Below are positions 7,758-17,635 of a stretch of DNA of 45,075 bases, piece after piece; the first letter of the stretch is position 1; the number at the start of each line of letters is the position of its first letter. Origin of the DNA: CAYJFQ01 sp964369955 (GTDB taxonomy: Bacteria > Bacillota_I > Bacilli_A > Erysipelotrichales > Erysipelotrichaceae); NCBI GenBank assembly GCA_964369955.1, contig CAYJFQ010000011.1, positions 1-45,075 of the forward strand, given 5' to 3'. Below the pieces are notes generated by a model. It saw nothing but the letters and a program-made list of their open reading frames with translations, did no database searches and was not told the origin of the DNA. The position numbers were made by a program, and so were the translations under genes.

Positions 7758-9104
7758 TTATTTTTTAAAAATATTTGAGAAATCTGGTAAAGAACCGCTT
7801 TTAGCCATTCTAGAAACCATATCCATTTGCTTTTTTGTTTTTTCATAAGTCTTAATTAATCTGTTAACATCTTCAACTTTGGTTCCACTGCCATTAGCAA
7901 TACGACTTTTACGAGACATCCTTAAAATCTCTGGGTCTTCTCTTTCTTCGGCTGTCATACTTTGAATAATTGCGATTTGTTTCTTCATATCACTTTCAGC
8001 CTTTTGATCATTAATTTGGCTAGACATCTCACCCATTCCTGGTAGCATCTTCATAATTCCACTAATGGGACCCATTTTTCTCACTTGCATAAATTGGTCC
8101 AACATATCTTGCAGAGTAAATTGACCATTCATCATTCTTTCTAAACTTCTTTGATTAGCTTGTGCATCTAGTTTTTCTTCAGCCTGTTCAATCAATGTCA
8201 TCATATCACCCATTCCAAGAATACGCTCAGCCATTCTTGTTGGGTAGAATATATCAATATCTTCTATCTTTTCTCCAGATGATACTAATTTAATTGGAAC
8301 ACCAGTAACCGCTTTAACTGATAGAATTCCACCACCACGACTATCACCATCGAATTTTGTGGCAACGATTCCTGAAATATTTAACTGATCATTGAACTCT
8401 TTCGCAACATTTACGATATCTTGCCCACTCATTGCATCAGCTGTTAGTAAGACTTCAGTAGGTTTTGAGATTTTTTGTAGATCCTTTAGTTCATCCATTA
8501 ACTCAAGATCAATATGTAAACGTCCGGCAGTATCAATAATTACTGTGTCATAACCTTTTTCTTTAGCATAAATTAAACCCTTAGTAACAGTTTCACTAGC
8601 TTTTGTGCTAGTTCCCATAGTAAAAACTTCAACACCAGCTTGTTTACCTAGTACTTGAAGTTGTTCAATAGCTGCCGGTCTGATAATATCAGCTGCTATT
8701 AACATTACTTTTTTACTTTGTTTTTTATTTAAAAGATTAGCAAGTTTAGCACTAGCAGTTGTTTTTCCAGTTCCTTGTAAACCAACCATCATAATAGTTG
8801 AGATGCCATTTAAATTGAACTGTAACTCATTAGAATCATCACCTAATAAATTAACCAACTCATCATTAACAATCTTTAAAACCATTTGTGATGGGTCTAA
8901 CGCCATACTTACTTCATTACCAAGGAAACGTTCCTTAATGTTCTCTAAAAATAATTGAACAACTTTATAATTAACATCCGCCTCAATTAACGCCACTTTA
9001 ATATCATCTAACATTTCATTCATATTACGTTCAGATAACTTACCCTTACCAGCAATATTCTTTAATGTACGATTAATTTTTAAACTTAAATTATCAAATG
9101 CCAT
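7758..9104 (-). CDS. ffh: Signal recognition particle protein Ffh
   Basis: Ffh is the GTPase of the signal recognition particle; it binds 4.5S/6S RNA and targets membrane proteins to FtsY and Sec. The 448 residues hold the N domain, the G domain with GLQGTGKTT at 108-116, DTAGRLHID near 191-199 and TKFDGDSRGGG near 247-257, and the methionine-rich M domain. Normal length. It follows thiI by 14 bp. No ylxM gene, a common partner directly upstream, is present, and no SRP RNA is seen in the window. Confidence 0.98.
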   Translation of the reverse strand: MAFDNLSLKINRTLKNIAGKGKLSERNMNEMLDDIKVALIEADVNYKVVQLFLENIKERFLGNEVSMALDPSQMVLKIVNDELVNLLGDDSNELQFNLNGISTIMMVGLQGTGKTTASAKLANLLNKKQSKKVMLIAADIIRPAAIEQLQVLGKQAGVEVFTMGTSTKASETVTKGLIYAKEKGYDTVIIDTAGRLHIDLELMDELKDLQKISKPTEVLLTADAMSGQDIVNVAKEFNDQLNISGIVATKFDGDSRGGGILSVKAVTGVPIKLVSSGEKIEDIDIFYPTRMAERILGMGDMMTLIEQAEEKLDAQANQRSLERMMNGQFTLQDMLDQFMQVRKMGPISGIMKMLPGMGEMSSQINDQKAESDMKKQIAIIQSMTAEEREDPEILRMSRKSRIANGSGTKVEDVNRLIKTYEKTKKQMDMVSRMAKSGSLPDFSNIFKK

Positions 9105-9118
9105 TTAAACATCCTCCC

Positions 9119-10306
9119 TTAAAATAAATCAATATCATCAGATAAATCAATAACTTCACTAACCTTATTAATTATACATTCTTCAATCAAATCTTGATAG
9201 TTAAAGAATGACTCAAAACGTAAGCACTTCTCAACATTAGGTCTAGTTGTTGGATTTTTAGGCGTAAAAATTGTGCAACAATCTTCATAAGGTAGAGTAG
9301 AGATTTTATACGTATCAATAAACCTCGCAACATTGATAATCTCAAGCTTATCATAAGTCACAACTGGTCTAATAATCGGCATTTTAACAACCTCACCTAT
9401 TGCATTCATACTCTCGATAGTTTGAGAAGCAACCTGTCCAACACTCTCTCCATTTACAATAGCTAAACACTTATTCTCAAGAGCTACGCGCTCAGCAATT
9501 CTCATCATCATACGACGCATAACAGTGATGTTATAACTTTCAGGTAAACTTTCATTAATCGCCATCTGCATTTTTGTAAAAGGGATAATGTGTAACTTAA
9601 TACGATTTTGATAAATACTCAACTTACCAGCCAAATCCTTAACCTTTTGTAAAGCTTGCGCCGAAGTGTAAGGTGCAGACTCAAAATGAATGCACTCTAA
9701 CTTTAAACCACGCTTTTGAGCTAAATAACCCGCCACAACAGAATCAATACCACCAGATAATAAAAGTAAAACCTTACTACTAGAACCAACCGGAAAACCT
9801 TGAGCTCCACCAATTTTATTATCCATAAGATAAGTAAACTTCTCACGAACTTCAACCAATAACATTAAATCAGGATTATGAACATCAACTTTTATCTCCG
9901 TATTTTTTAATATTTTAGTAGCTATCACACGGTTTATTTCATCACTAATATGAGGAAAGTTTTTATAGCTACGATGCGCTTTAACTTTAAATGTTTTAAA
10001 GTTTGAATCTTTAACCAATTCCAAACTTTTATTAGCCATTTTCTCTAAATCATTTTCAACTTTAACCGCAAAAGAAAAACTACTAATTCCAAAGATTGTT
10101 CTAAGGATACTTCTAATTGAATCTGGGCTTGTACCATTTAACTCAATATAAATACGATCATGCTCAACACTATAAACTAAGCTACGATGTTCTTTAAGTG
10201 CCACTTTTAAATTGTTGGCTAACTTTTTAATAAAATCTTTTTTATTGTTACCCTTCAATATCATCTCTCCGTAACGGATTACTACTGCATCATAATTATT
10301 TACCAT
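9119..10306 (-). CDS. thiI: tRNA 4-thiouridylase / thiamine sulfur transferase ThiI
   Basis: ThiI activates U8 of tRNA with ATP and inserts sulfur supplied by a cysteine desulfurase. The 395-residue protein has a ferredoxin-like/THUMP N-terminus, the PP-loop SGGIDS at about 185-190 and a DCCTIF cysteine pair near 340. The rhodanese domain of the E. coli enzyme is missing, as in Bacillus. The gene overlaps the desulfurase gene by 11 bp, matching the Bacillus nifZ-thiI pair, so the upstream enzyme is its likely sulfur donor. A thiamine role cannot be judged, since no thi genes are near. Confidence 0.96.
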   Translation of the reverse strand: MVNNYDAVVIRYGEMILKGNNKKDFIKKLANNLKVALKEHRSLVYSVEHDRIYIELNGTSPDSIRSILRTIFGISSFSFAVKVENDLEKMANKSLELVKDSNFKTFKVKAHRSYKNFPHISDEINRVIATKILKNTEIKVDVHNPDLMLLVEVREKFTYLMDNKIGGAQGFPVGSSSKVLLLLSGGIDSVVAGYLAQKRGLKLECIHFESAPYTSAQALQKVKDLAGKLSIYQNRIKLHIIPFTKMQMAINESLPESYNITVMRRMMMRIAERVALENKCLAIVNGESVGQVASQTIESMNAIGEVVKMPIIRPVVTYDKLEIINVARFIDTYKISTLPYEDCCTIFTPKNPTTRPNVEKCLRFESFFNYQDLIEECIINKVSEVIDLSDDIDLF

Positions 10307-11411
10307 ACTCTTTAATTACCTCTTTTAAAGCCTTAATAAACTCCAAGACTTCTTCTCTCTTATTTTGGTGCCAAAAACTAACTCTGATACTATTAGAAGC
10401 TTCCAACATCGAAAACCCCATATTTACTAAAACTTCAGAATATTCATGTCTCCTAGTGGAACACGTAGATTGACCACTAATCATAAATCCTTTTTTATCT
10501 AAAGCATTAATTAAAATTTGAGAACCCAATCCATCAACATAAAAATTAGTGATGTAAGGACTACCATTATAACTATTAATACTAACTTCTTCAATTTTTG
10601 AAAGTTCCTTCCTCAACAAATTATTAAGTTCAACTATTTTTTGATCATCTTCACTATTAGCCAACCTCAAAGTTTTAGCTAGTAAAATATGATAATGGTA
10701 ATTGCTAGTTCCTGCTCGATAACCAAACTCTTGCTGCCCGCCTATAATTAGTGGCAAAAGATTTGTACCATTGCGTTTATAGATAAAACCACTACCCTTT
10801 AGTCCTCCAAATTTATGAGCAGAAAAGCTTGCAAAATCTAGATACTGTTGATCAAATTTTATTTTAGTCAACGACTGAGTCGCATCAGTATGAGTAAATG
10901 CTTGTGAATTCTCTTTGGTATATTTAAAGATTTCGAAAATTGGTAAGATAGTTCCCACTTCGTTATTAACACTCATTATCGAAACAAGTAGTGTATCTTT
11001 TCTCAATACTTCTTTAAACGTTTTGAAATCAAAGTTACCATGCTTATCAATATTAATCCTATCAACCTGATAACCAATACTTTCTAAATAATTGAAAATA
11101 CTTTTAACACTTGAATGTTCAATATTTGTCGTAATTAAATGCTTACGATTATTGCGATAATAATCAACAACTCCACGAATAATTAAGTTATTTCCTTCGC
11201 TAGCACCCGAAGTAAAAATAATCTCATCACTTTTCACTCCTAAAAAAGAGCTAACATAACTTCTTGATTTCTCTAAAAGCTCTTTAATTTTTGCAGCTTC
11301 TTGGTATAAAGAATCCGCATTAATATACTGACTTTTTAACAAATCATTTAAACTATTTAAAACCTCTGGATACAGAGGTGTTGTTGCGGCATTATCTAAA
11401 TATACTTTCAT
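10296..11411 (-). CDS. Cysteine desulfurase (NifS/IscS class, ThiI partner)
   Basis: A PLP enzyme that takes sulfur from cysteine as a persulfide. The 371 residues show the start VYLDNAATTP, the PLP lysine in SAHKFGG (Lys200) and the active cysteine in GQSTCS (Cys317). The gene shares one base with the ezrA stop and overlaps thiI, which is the Bacillus NifZ layout and points to tRNA 4-thiouridine synthesis rather than general iron-sulfur assembly. No iscU or sufU gene is near. Confidence 0.93.
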   Translation of the reverse strand: MKVYLDNAATTPLYPEVLNSLNDLLKSQYINADSLYQEAAKIKELLEKSRSYVSSFLGVKSDEIIFTSGASEGNNLIIRGVVDYYRNNRKHLITTNIEHSSVKSIFNYLESIGYQVDRINIDKHGNFDFKTFKEVLRKDTLLVSIMSVNNEVGTILPIFEIFKYTKENSQAFTHTDATQSLTKIKFDQQYLDFASFSAHKFGGLKGSGFIYKRNGTNLLPLIIGGQQEFGYRAGTSNYHYHILLAKTLRLANSEDDQKIVELNNLLRKELSKIEEVSINSYNGSPYITNFYVDGLGSQILINALDKKGFMISGQSTCSTRRHEYSEVLVNMGFSMLEASNSIRVSFWHQNKREEVLEFIKALKEVIKEYGK

Positions 11412-13135
11412 TAATTACTAAACCTTTTAATCAATGCAGCATACGTGTCTGGATAAATCTTTTGAGCAATTGGTAGTGATAATCCTAATGAATTAGAATA
11501 TTCACCATTAGAGAAATAAATTTCAGCCTTTGATAAATCAGAATCAATATCTGAATACGTTGAACGGAAACGATTGCAGAAAACAATTGTATCCTCCGCC
11601 ATCTTAGATAGTCCAACTATATGATTAACATCATTATAAAAACGATAGATAAAATCTGTTGTATCCTTCATCACTAAATTCAGATTATCTACATCTAAAT
11701 TCTCTTGTTCCAAAATCTCAGCTGTACTTGAAATCCTTGCACGCGCTGAAAGTAAGTCATCCTCAAAAGTCTCAGATATTGAAGGTAGATTATTTTTAAC
11801 AATCGAAACTAGAACTTGATTAATAACAACATCTAACTTAATCAACTGTTCACGAGCATTATCTTCATCTCTACAAATATCAGTAAGATTACTAGCAATT
11901 CTTTGTAACTCAGATAAATATTGATTAAATGTTATTTCTAATTCTTTAATTCTTAATAAAATTGAACTTGCAAGTGCAGTTTGACTAGTTAATTCACCCT
12001 CTAAATTTTCTAACATTTTCTTATAAAGAGCCAAATTATTTTTTTCTTGTTGTAAATCAGCTAAATAATTAGCTTGACCATAACGACTATAAACTCTTTC
12101 AGATAACAACTCATTATTTTGAATCGCAAGCTCTGCACTCTTTAGTAATTGGGTCATATTTAAAAATGATTCTTTAACCTCTAATGTCGCATAATACTCT
12201 TTCTGAATTAAAGTACTAATGGCTGAAAGTTGAGTATTATAATCATTGAAGTGCTCTTCAATCTCTGATGAATTAACAGTTTTAATCAATTCAACATCTG
12301 CACTAAGTTTTTCCTTAATCAACATTAATGTCGATTCTACTTGAAGTCCAGCTAAATAACACCCCTCAGAAATTGCCTTCTTATAAGATTCTTCCACAGT
12401 GCGAATATGACGTGGTATTACATTACGAGCATTATGTAGGTGTTCAGGGGTTTTTGTAATAAATCCCTTAACATTTTTAATCTCTTTGCCGATACTTTCA
12501 ATTAACTCATTTGAATGATTAAATTCAGATAATGACATCGCATTCTCAAACTCTTCAAACAACAATTCAACACTTCTTATTTTTTCATAAATTAAATCAT
12601 AACTACCAACTAAGTTACTCTTTTCATTTTTAAACACTTGTTTAACATCTCTAAATATATCTTTAAGCTTATTAACTCTTAAACGCAATTGAGATTCTTG
12701 TTCCAAGATAATCGCAAGATCTTGATTAACTTTATTAATTTTCGCATTGATCGCGTCTTTAAAAGTTCTCACTAATTCTAAATCTTTTTTTACCGCTGAA
12801 AACTTGCCTAATTCTAAATCATCCTCTAAATCAACTATTTTATAGTTTAAGTTTTTTAAATCTGTTTCAACTTCAACTGAATTTTTTTTTGCGTCATTTA
12901 CTACTTCTTTAAGTTCACTACTCATTTGTGCTAACGCTACTGCTTTGTTAACATTATACGATAATGCGCTTGTACGCATTAAATTATAATCTTTCTCTAA
13001 TTCATCAATCGCATTTCGATATTTCTTTTTTAAAGTATTGCGATAAACTAAAAAAACAGTCAGGGTTATAATCAAACCGCCAACTCCAATAATGACAAAT
13101 GGATTGTTTAATATTTTTAAGTATTCATCTAACAT
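11411..13135 (-). CDS. ezrA: Septation ring formation regulator EzrA
   Basis: EzrA is a membrane-anchored, spectrin-like protein that restricts FtsZ ring assembly to midcell. The 574 residues have one membrane segment at about 13-30 (FVIIGVGGLIITLTVFLV), a basic KKKYR after it, and then long coiled-coil helices to the end. The family length is about 560-575. It is the first gene of ezrA-nifS-thiI-ffh. A possible promoter lies at 13136-13200 but no hexamer pair stands out. Its presence supports an FtsZ-dividing, walled Firmicute. Confidence 0.93.
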   Translation of the reverse strand: MLDEYLKILNNPFVIIGVGGLIITLTVFLVYRNTLKKKYRNAIDELEKDYNLMRTSALSYNVNKAVALAQMSSELKEVVNDAKKNSVEVETDLKNLNYKIVDLEDDLELGKFSAVKKDLELVRTFKDAINAKINKVNQDLAIILEQESQLRLRVNKLKDIFRDVKQVFKNEKSNLVGSYDLIYEKIRSVELLFEEFENAMSLSEFNHSNELIESIGKEIKNVKGFITKTPEHLHNARNVIPRHIRTVEESYKKAISEGCYLAGLQVESTLMLIKEKLSADVELIKTVNSSEIEEHFNDYNTQLSAISTLIQKEYYATLEVKESFLNMTQLLKSAELAIQNNELLSERVYSRYGQANYLADLQQEKNNLALYKKMLENLEGELTSQTALASSILLRIKELEITFNQYLSELQRIASNLTDICRDEDNAREQLIKLDVVINQVLVSIVKNNLPSISETFEDDLLSARARISSTAEILEQENLDVDNLNLVMKDTTDFIYRFYNDVNHIVGLSKMAEDTIVFCNRFRSTYSDIDSDLSKAEIYFSNGEYSNSLGLSLPIAQKIYPDTYAALIKRFSN

Positions 13136-13201
13136 ATTATTTACCTTTTTTAATCATAATAATTTTAACATATTAATTATTTAATACCAAGATTACACTA
13201 C

Positions 13202-13225
13202 AAAAAAAGAGAGTTTTCACTCCCT
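13202..13225 (-). terminator. Intrinsic terminator of the pot operon
   Basis: On the minus strand AGGGAGT (13219-13225) pairs with ACTCTCT (13208-13214) around GAAA, followed by seven T residues (complement of 13202-13208). It lies just beyond the potD stop. Confidence 0.85.
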
Positions 13226-13232
13226 TTAATAA

Positions 13233-14300
13233 TTAAGCAGCTTTAACTCTCGTCCAAAGATCAGCCATAATCTTTTTCACATCATCATTAAATCTAAAGA
13301 TTTCATGATTAGGATTAACTGTATCTACGATATAAGAATCAGTATAATCCGCAAAATCTCCACCTTCTGCAATCATATCATTGTATAATGCCTCAACTGG
13401 TGTAGTATAACAAACTTCAGCCGTATTCTCATAAGCTACATCATAATCTAATTGATAGTTGATCCACTCATAAGCTAAATCAGTACATTCAGAATTAGCA
13501 GGAATCACCATTGCATCTAGCCATAAGTTAGTTCCAGTTTCTGGTACATAGAATCCCATATCTTCATTTTCCATCATTACATATACAGCATCACCTGAAT
13601 ACATAAGTGCTAGATCTTTATGTCCACTAATCATGTTGTCAATTACTTCATCAGTTACTAAGATTGCATCCATTGTATTCTTTTGATTGATTAACCAATC
13701 ATAAGCTTCTTGTAATTCTGTCTCATTAGTAGTATTCATAGAATAACCTAAAGCTTTTAAAGCCATCATAAACATATCTCTCTCAGAATCATATGTATAG
13801 ATTTTTCCAGCATAAGCTGGATCTGTCATAATGTTAAATCCTTTAGCTTCTAAATCGGATAAGCTTACATTATTTTTATTGTAAGTAATACCTACATTAC
13901 CCCAAAAATAAGGAGTTGAGTAAACATTGCCTGGATCATAATCCCAGTTTAATGTTTCTTCCATTAAATTCTCAAAATTAGGAATTTGAGTCTTATCGAT
14001 TGGCATTAAATAATCTTCAGCGATAAGTCTTTCAATCATGTAATCAGATGGATATAAAACGTCATAAGTTTCTCCACCTTGTAATTTAGTATACATTTCT
14101 TCATTAGACGCAAATTGATCATAAATTACTTTAACTCCAAATTCTTTCTCAAAATTACTTTTTACTTCTGTTCCAATATATACTCCTGTGTTATAAACTT
14201 TTAAAGTTGAACATGAGTAATTGTTTGGGTTTGCAGGTTCTGAACTACAACCAGCTAATACTAATAAAGATACTAATAATAAAGCTATAATTTTTTTCAT
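13233..14300 (-). CDS. potD: Spermidine/putrescine ABC transporter substrate-binding lipoprotein
   Basis: PotD captures polyamines at the cell surface and delivers them to PotBC. The 355 residues start with a lipoprotein signal (MKKIIALLLVSLLVLAGC), so the protein is anchored through Cys18. The mature part has the family fold marks, including YNTGVYIG near 37, LYPSDYMIERL near 87 and a C-terminal FRFNDDVKKI. The gene overlaps potC by four bases and closes the operon. The exact ligand, putrescine or spermidine, cannot be read from sequence. Confidence 0.95.
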   Translation of the reverse strand: MKKIIALLLVSLLVLAGCSSEPANPNNYSCSTLKVYNTGVYIGTEVKSNFEKEFGVKVIYDQFASNEEMYTKLQGGETYDVLYPSDYMIERLIAEDYLMPIDKTQIPNFENLMEETLNWDYDPGNVYSTPYFWGNVGITYNKNNVSLSDLEAKGFNIMTDPAYAGKIYTYDSERDMFMMALKALGYSMNTTNETELQEAYDWLINQKNTMDAILVTDEVIDNMISGHKDLALMYSGDAVYVMMENEDMGFYVPETGTNLWLDAMVIPANSECTDLAYEWINYQLDYDVAYENTAEVCYTTPVEALYNDMIAEGGDFADYTDSYIVDTVNPNHEIFRFNDDVKKIMADLWTRVKAA

Positions 14301-15112
14301 ATATATTCCTCTCTACTTATTTTATTCTTAGTGCGGTTTTTCAGCACTGGAACAACATTAACAATTATCAATGTAATTGTAATAACTGCTACCATAATTG
14401 AAGATAATGCATTTATGGTAGGATTAATTCTTTTTGACATCGTATAAACCATAATCGAAATATTATTAAAGCCATTCCCAGTAACGAAATACGAAATCAC
14501 AAAATCGTCAAAACTCATTGTAAAGGCAATTAAAGCCCCTGCAATAATGCCCGTAGTTATTTGAGGCACTATTATTTTAGTGAGAGCCTGCCAAGGTGTG
14601 GAACCTAAATCCAAAGCGGCCTCAGCTACATTAGGGTCTAAAGACCTTAACTTGGGTAAAACACTCAATATTACATACGGTGTACAAAACGCAATATGTG
14701 CCAACAACATAGTCCACATTCCCTTAGGGATCGAGATAGCTGAGAAAAATAACATCATCCCAATTGCAGTAACAATCTCGGGATTTAAGATTGGTAAATC
14801 ATTAACTAATAGTACTAAATCTCTAATAATTTTCTTCGAATGAGACAAACCAATCGCTGCAATAGTTCCAAGAAAGGTTGAAATTCCAGTTGATATAACC
14901 GCAATTAATACAGTATTGTAAATCGCATCTAACATTTCACTATCATTAAATAAACGAGTATACCATTCCAATGAAAAACCTGTCCAATTTGTTAAAGAAC
15001 GACTCTCATTAAATGAGAAGACAATCATTGTCACTATTGGTAAATAGAAAAACACTAATACCGATCCAATAATCAACCAATATAGAAACTTATTCTTTTT
15101 ATTACCTACCAT
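14297..15112 (-). CDS. potC: Polyamine ABC transporter permease PotC
   Basis: An inner-membrane permease of 271 residues with six predicted membrane segments, starting at about 12-32 (WLIIGSVLVFFYLPIVTMIV). The EAA loop that contacts the ATPase is visible as EAALDLGSTPWQAL near 162-175. It overlaps potB by seven bases and potD by four, so the permease genes are translated as one unit. Confidence 0.94.
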   Translation of the reverse strand: MVGNKKNKFLYWLIIGSVLVFFYLPIVTMIVFSFNESRSLTNWTGFSLEWYTRLFNDSEMLDAIYNTVLIAVISTGISTFLGTIAAIGLSHSKKIIRDLVLLVNDLPILNPEIVTAIGMMLFFSAISIPKGMWTMLLAHIAFCTPYVILSVLPKLRSLDPNVAEAALDLGSTPWQALTKIIVPQITTGIIAGALIAFTMSFDDFVISYFVTGNGFNNISIMVYTMSKRINPTINALSSIMVAVITITLIIVNVVPVLKNRTKNKISREEYI

Positions 15113-15951
15113 AACTTGGCTCCTTTCACAGAAGTATTATCACTTTTGTCAAATTTCTTTGTTAAGTACATAGAACCCATAATAATCAGAGCCATAATTA
15201 AGGAAATTGCACTACCGAAATTCCATTCACCAACTCCAATGAATTGATTCTCAATTAAGTTTCCTATCAACATATACTGTCCACCACCCAATAACTTCGG
15301 AATAATAAACGAAGAAACAGAAGGCAAGAATACTAAAGTAATACCTGAGATAACCCCTGGCAACGATAATGGAAAGATAACTTTAGTAAAAGTTTTAAAT
15401 CTATTAGCACCTAAATCATAACTAGCATTAATAACAGCGCGATCCATCTTATTCAAAGAATTGTAGATCTGTAATATCATAAACGGTAACGAGTTATAAA
15501 CCATACCAAGCATAACAGCAAAATCCGTATACATCATATCTAGTGGACCAATTCCAAACAGTCCAAGAAAACTATTAATTAATCCATCATTAGATAAGAT
15601 TCCCATCCAAGCATAAGTTCTAACTAACATGTTAATCCACATCGGGAAAGTTAATAATAAAATTAGAAACACACCTTGTTTTGGCGCAATATTCGCGATA
15701 ACATAAGCTACTGGATATCCAATTATCAAACAAATGATTGTCGTTACAATCGCAACCTGTAAACTTTTAAGTAAAACTTTAATAAAAACCGGATCAATAA
15801 ACTTTAAGAAATTATCTAAAGTAAATGAAAATGTTGTAACCTCATTAGTAGAAACTGTAAAAGCATAGAAGACAATCAACAACATTGGCACTAAGATAAA
15901 GATACTCGCGAAGAATACATATGGTTTAATTAATTTTCCAAATATCTTCAT
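15106..15951 (-). CDS. potB: Polyamine ABC transporter permease PotB
   Basis: The partner permease of PotC, 281 residues, with six predicted membrane segments. The loop NASYDLGANRFKTFTKVIFP near 177-196 is the EAA-type ATPase contact. It shares one base with the potA stop. Function is assigned from family and from the complete A-B-C-D order. Confidence 0.94.
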   Translation of the reverse strand: MKIFGKLIKPYVFFASIFILVPMLLIVFYAFTVSTNEVTTFSFTLDNFLKFIDPVFIKVLLKSLQVAIVTTIICLIIGYPVAYVIANIAPKQGVFLILLLTFPMWINMLVRTYAWMGILSNDGLINSFLGLFGIGPLDMMYTDFAVMLGMVYNSLPFMILQIYNSLNKMDRAVINASYDLGANRFKTFTKVIFPLSLPGVISGITLVFLPSVSSFIIPKLLGGGQYMLIGNLIENQFIGVGEWNFGSAISLIMALIIMGSMYLTKKFDKSDNTSVKGAKLW

Positions 15952-16994
15952 TAGTAGGACTCCAACTTACTCATTACATGAATATCTTCTGGGAAGAAGT
16001 GTAATCCTACTTCTGTATCTATTTCTGAATTATCAGTAGTATGAATAATCAACTCACGATAAAGAGTTTTGACTGTAATTTCATAATGCACTCCCTTAAA
16101 GATAGAGTCAGTCACAATTCCAGTTAGTTTAGCCTTATCAACATCAACAATATCAATATCTTCAGGTCTAATTACAATATCAATATCTTCATTAGGCTCA
16201 AATCCATAATCCACACACTTGAACTCCTCGCCATCAAACTCAACTAAATAATCATCAATAAATTTACCCTCAATTATATTTGAGTCACCAATGAAATTGG
16301 CAACGAAACGATTCTCAGGCTCATTATAAATATCTGTAGGGCCACCAATTTGTTGAATCTCACCCTCATTTAGAACAACTATCTTATCACTCATTGTTAA
16401 GGCTTCTTCTTGGTCATGAGTTACATAAATAAATGTAATTCCTACTTCTTGTTGAATCTTTTTAAGTTCATGTTGCATTTCTTTACGTAATTTTAAATCT
16501 AAAGCACCTAGAGGCTCATCTAGCAACAATACCATCGGCTCATTAACAAGCGCTCTAGCAATCGCAACTCTTTGTTGTTGGCCACCAGAAAGTAGTGTAA
16601 CCGATTTATGTTCAAATCCGATTAGGTTAACTAACTTCAACATTTTATTAACTTTTTGTTCAACAATACTCTCTGATTCTTTCTTAATTCTTAAACCATA
16701 AGCTACATTGTCATAGACATCCATATGTGGAAATAAAGCATAACGTTGAAAAACTGTGTTTACCTCTCTTTTATATGGAGGTAACTTACTAATTTCAATA
16801 CCATCGAAATATACTTGTCCCTCACTTTGCTCGATAAATCCACCCAAGATTCTTAACAAGGTTGTTTTGCCACAACCAGAAGGTCCAAGTAAGGTCACAA
16901 ATTCATTTTCATTAATATCTAAATTCAGACCCTTTAAAACTAACGAACCATCAAACTCTTTAGTAATATTTTTAAACTGAATAATTGTTTTCAT
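15951..16994 (-). CDS. potA: Polyamine ABC transporter ATP-binding protein PotA
   Basis: The ATPase that drives the polyamine importer, 347 residues. Walker A GPSGCGKTT is at 37-45, the signature LSGGQQQRVAIARAL at about 134-148 and Walker B plus D-loop LLLDEPLGALD at about 155-165, followed by the H-loop YVTHDQEEA. The last 110 residues form a TOBE-type regulatory domain (VIRPEDIDI). It follows the XRE-cupin gene by 11 bp. Confidence 0.96.
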   Translation of the reverse strand: MKTIIQFKNITKEFDGSLVLKGLNLDINENEFVTLLGPSGCGKTTLLRILGGFIEQSEGQVYFDGIEISKLPPYKREVNTVFQRYALFPHMDVYDNVAYGLRIKKESESIVEQKVNKMLKLVNLIGFEHKSVTLLSGGQQQRVAIARALVNEPMVLLLDEPLGALDLKLRKEMQHELKKIQQEVGITFIYVTHDQEEALTMSDKIVVLNEGEIQQIGGPTDIYNEPENRFVANFIGDSNIIEGKFIDDYLVEFDGEEFKCVDYGFEPNEDIDIVIRPEDIDIVDVDKAKLTGIVTDSIFKGVHYEITVKTLYRELIIHTTDNSEIDTEVGLHFFPEDIHVMSKLESY

Positions 16995-17005
16995 TTCTTC
17001 TCCCT

Positions 17006-17539
17006 CTAGAATAATGGTGGTGTACTAACCCATATAAATTCAACTAAATTACTAGAATCATTAACAAAGTAATGTTCTTTATCACCTTTTAAATAAAATG
17101 ATTGGCCTTTTTTAACAACTAATTTACGATCACCAATCATTAAGCTAACTTTGCCCTTAATAATATAACCAAACTCCTCACCTTCATGTGGACTAACGTG
17201 CTGTGTTTGACCTTCTGGTTCTAATTTAACTAGAATTGGTTCCATCTCATTACTTTGAGCATTAGGAACTATCCACTTAATAGTTTGTTTTTCTTTTTCA
17301 TCAATAAAGAAGTCCTCATCAGTAAACACTAACTGTTCAACTTTATCTTCTGTAAAAAACTCTGACATCGAAACTCCTAATACCTCACATATATCAATTA
17401 ACGTAGGGATTGAAGGAGTATTTAAATCATTCTCCAATTGGGAGAGAAACCCTTTAGTTAGTTCACTTCTACTAGCTAACTCTTCAAGAGTTAAACCATT
17501 TCTAATTCGCAAGTCTCTTATTCTTTCACCGATATCCAT
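17006..17539 (-). CDS. XRE-family regulator with cupin domain (PuuR-like), polyamine transport regulator
   Basis: A 177-residue transcription factor. Residues 1-60 are a Cro/CI helix-turn-helix (MDIGERIRDLRIRNGLTLEE, then LTKGFLSQLENDLNTPS). Residues 105-175 form a cupin barrel (HEGEEFGYIIKGK, KGQSFYLKGDKEH) likely to sense a small ligand. It begins the potABCD operon, so polyamine-responsive control of uptake is the natural inference; PuuR-type proteins are the known model. A palindrome in its own leader is a plausible autoregulatory operator. Confidence 0.9.
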   Translation of the reverse strand: MDIGERIRDLRIRNGLTLEELASRSELTKGFLSQLENDLNTPSIPTLIDICEVLGVSMSEFFTEDKVEQLVFTDEDFFIDEKEKQTIKWIVPNAQSNEMEPILVKLEPEGQTQHVSPHEGEEFGYIIKGKVSLMIGDRKLVVKKGQSFYLKGDKEHYFVNDSSNLVEFIWVSTPPLF

Positions 17540-17550
17540 TTTTTCACTCC

Positions 17551-17569
17551 TGTTTACTTTAACTAAACA
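17551..17569 (-). promoter_or_regulatory. Probable operator of the XRE-cupin regulator
   Basis: TGTTTACTTTAACTAAACA is an inverted repeat with six-base arms TGTTTA/TAAACA around seven bases. It lies between the transcription start and the ribosome binding site of the pot operon, a position suited to repression. Confidence 0.5.
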
Positions 17570-17598
17570 AAATAGTAATTTTTAATAAACACTAATTT

Positions 17599-17626
17599 AT
17601 TATACATAATTAAAAAATATTCGCAA
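17599..17626 (-). promoter_or_regulatory. Promoter of the XRE-potABCD operon
   Basis: On the minus strand TTGCGA (complement of 17621-17626) is 16 bp from a perfect TATAAT (complement of 17599-17604). It lies between the lcp terminator and the operator. Confidence 0.6.
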
Positions 17627-17635
17627 TACTTTTTA

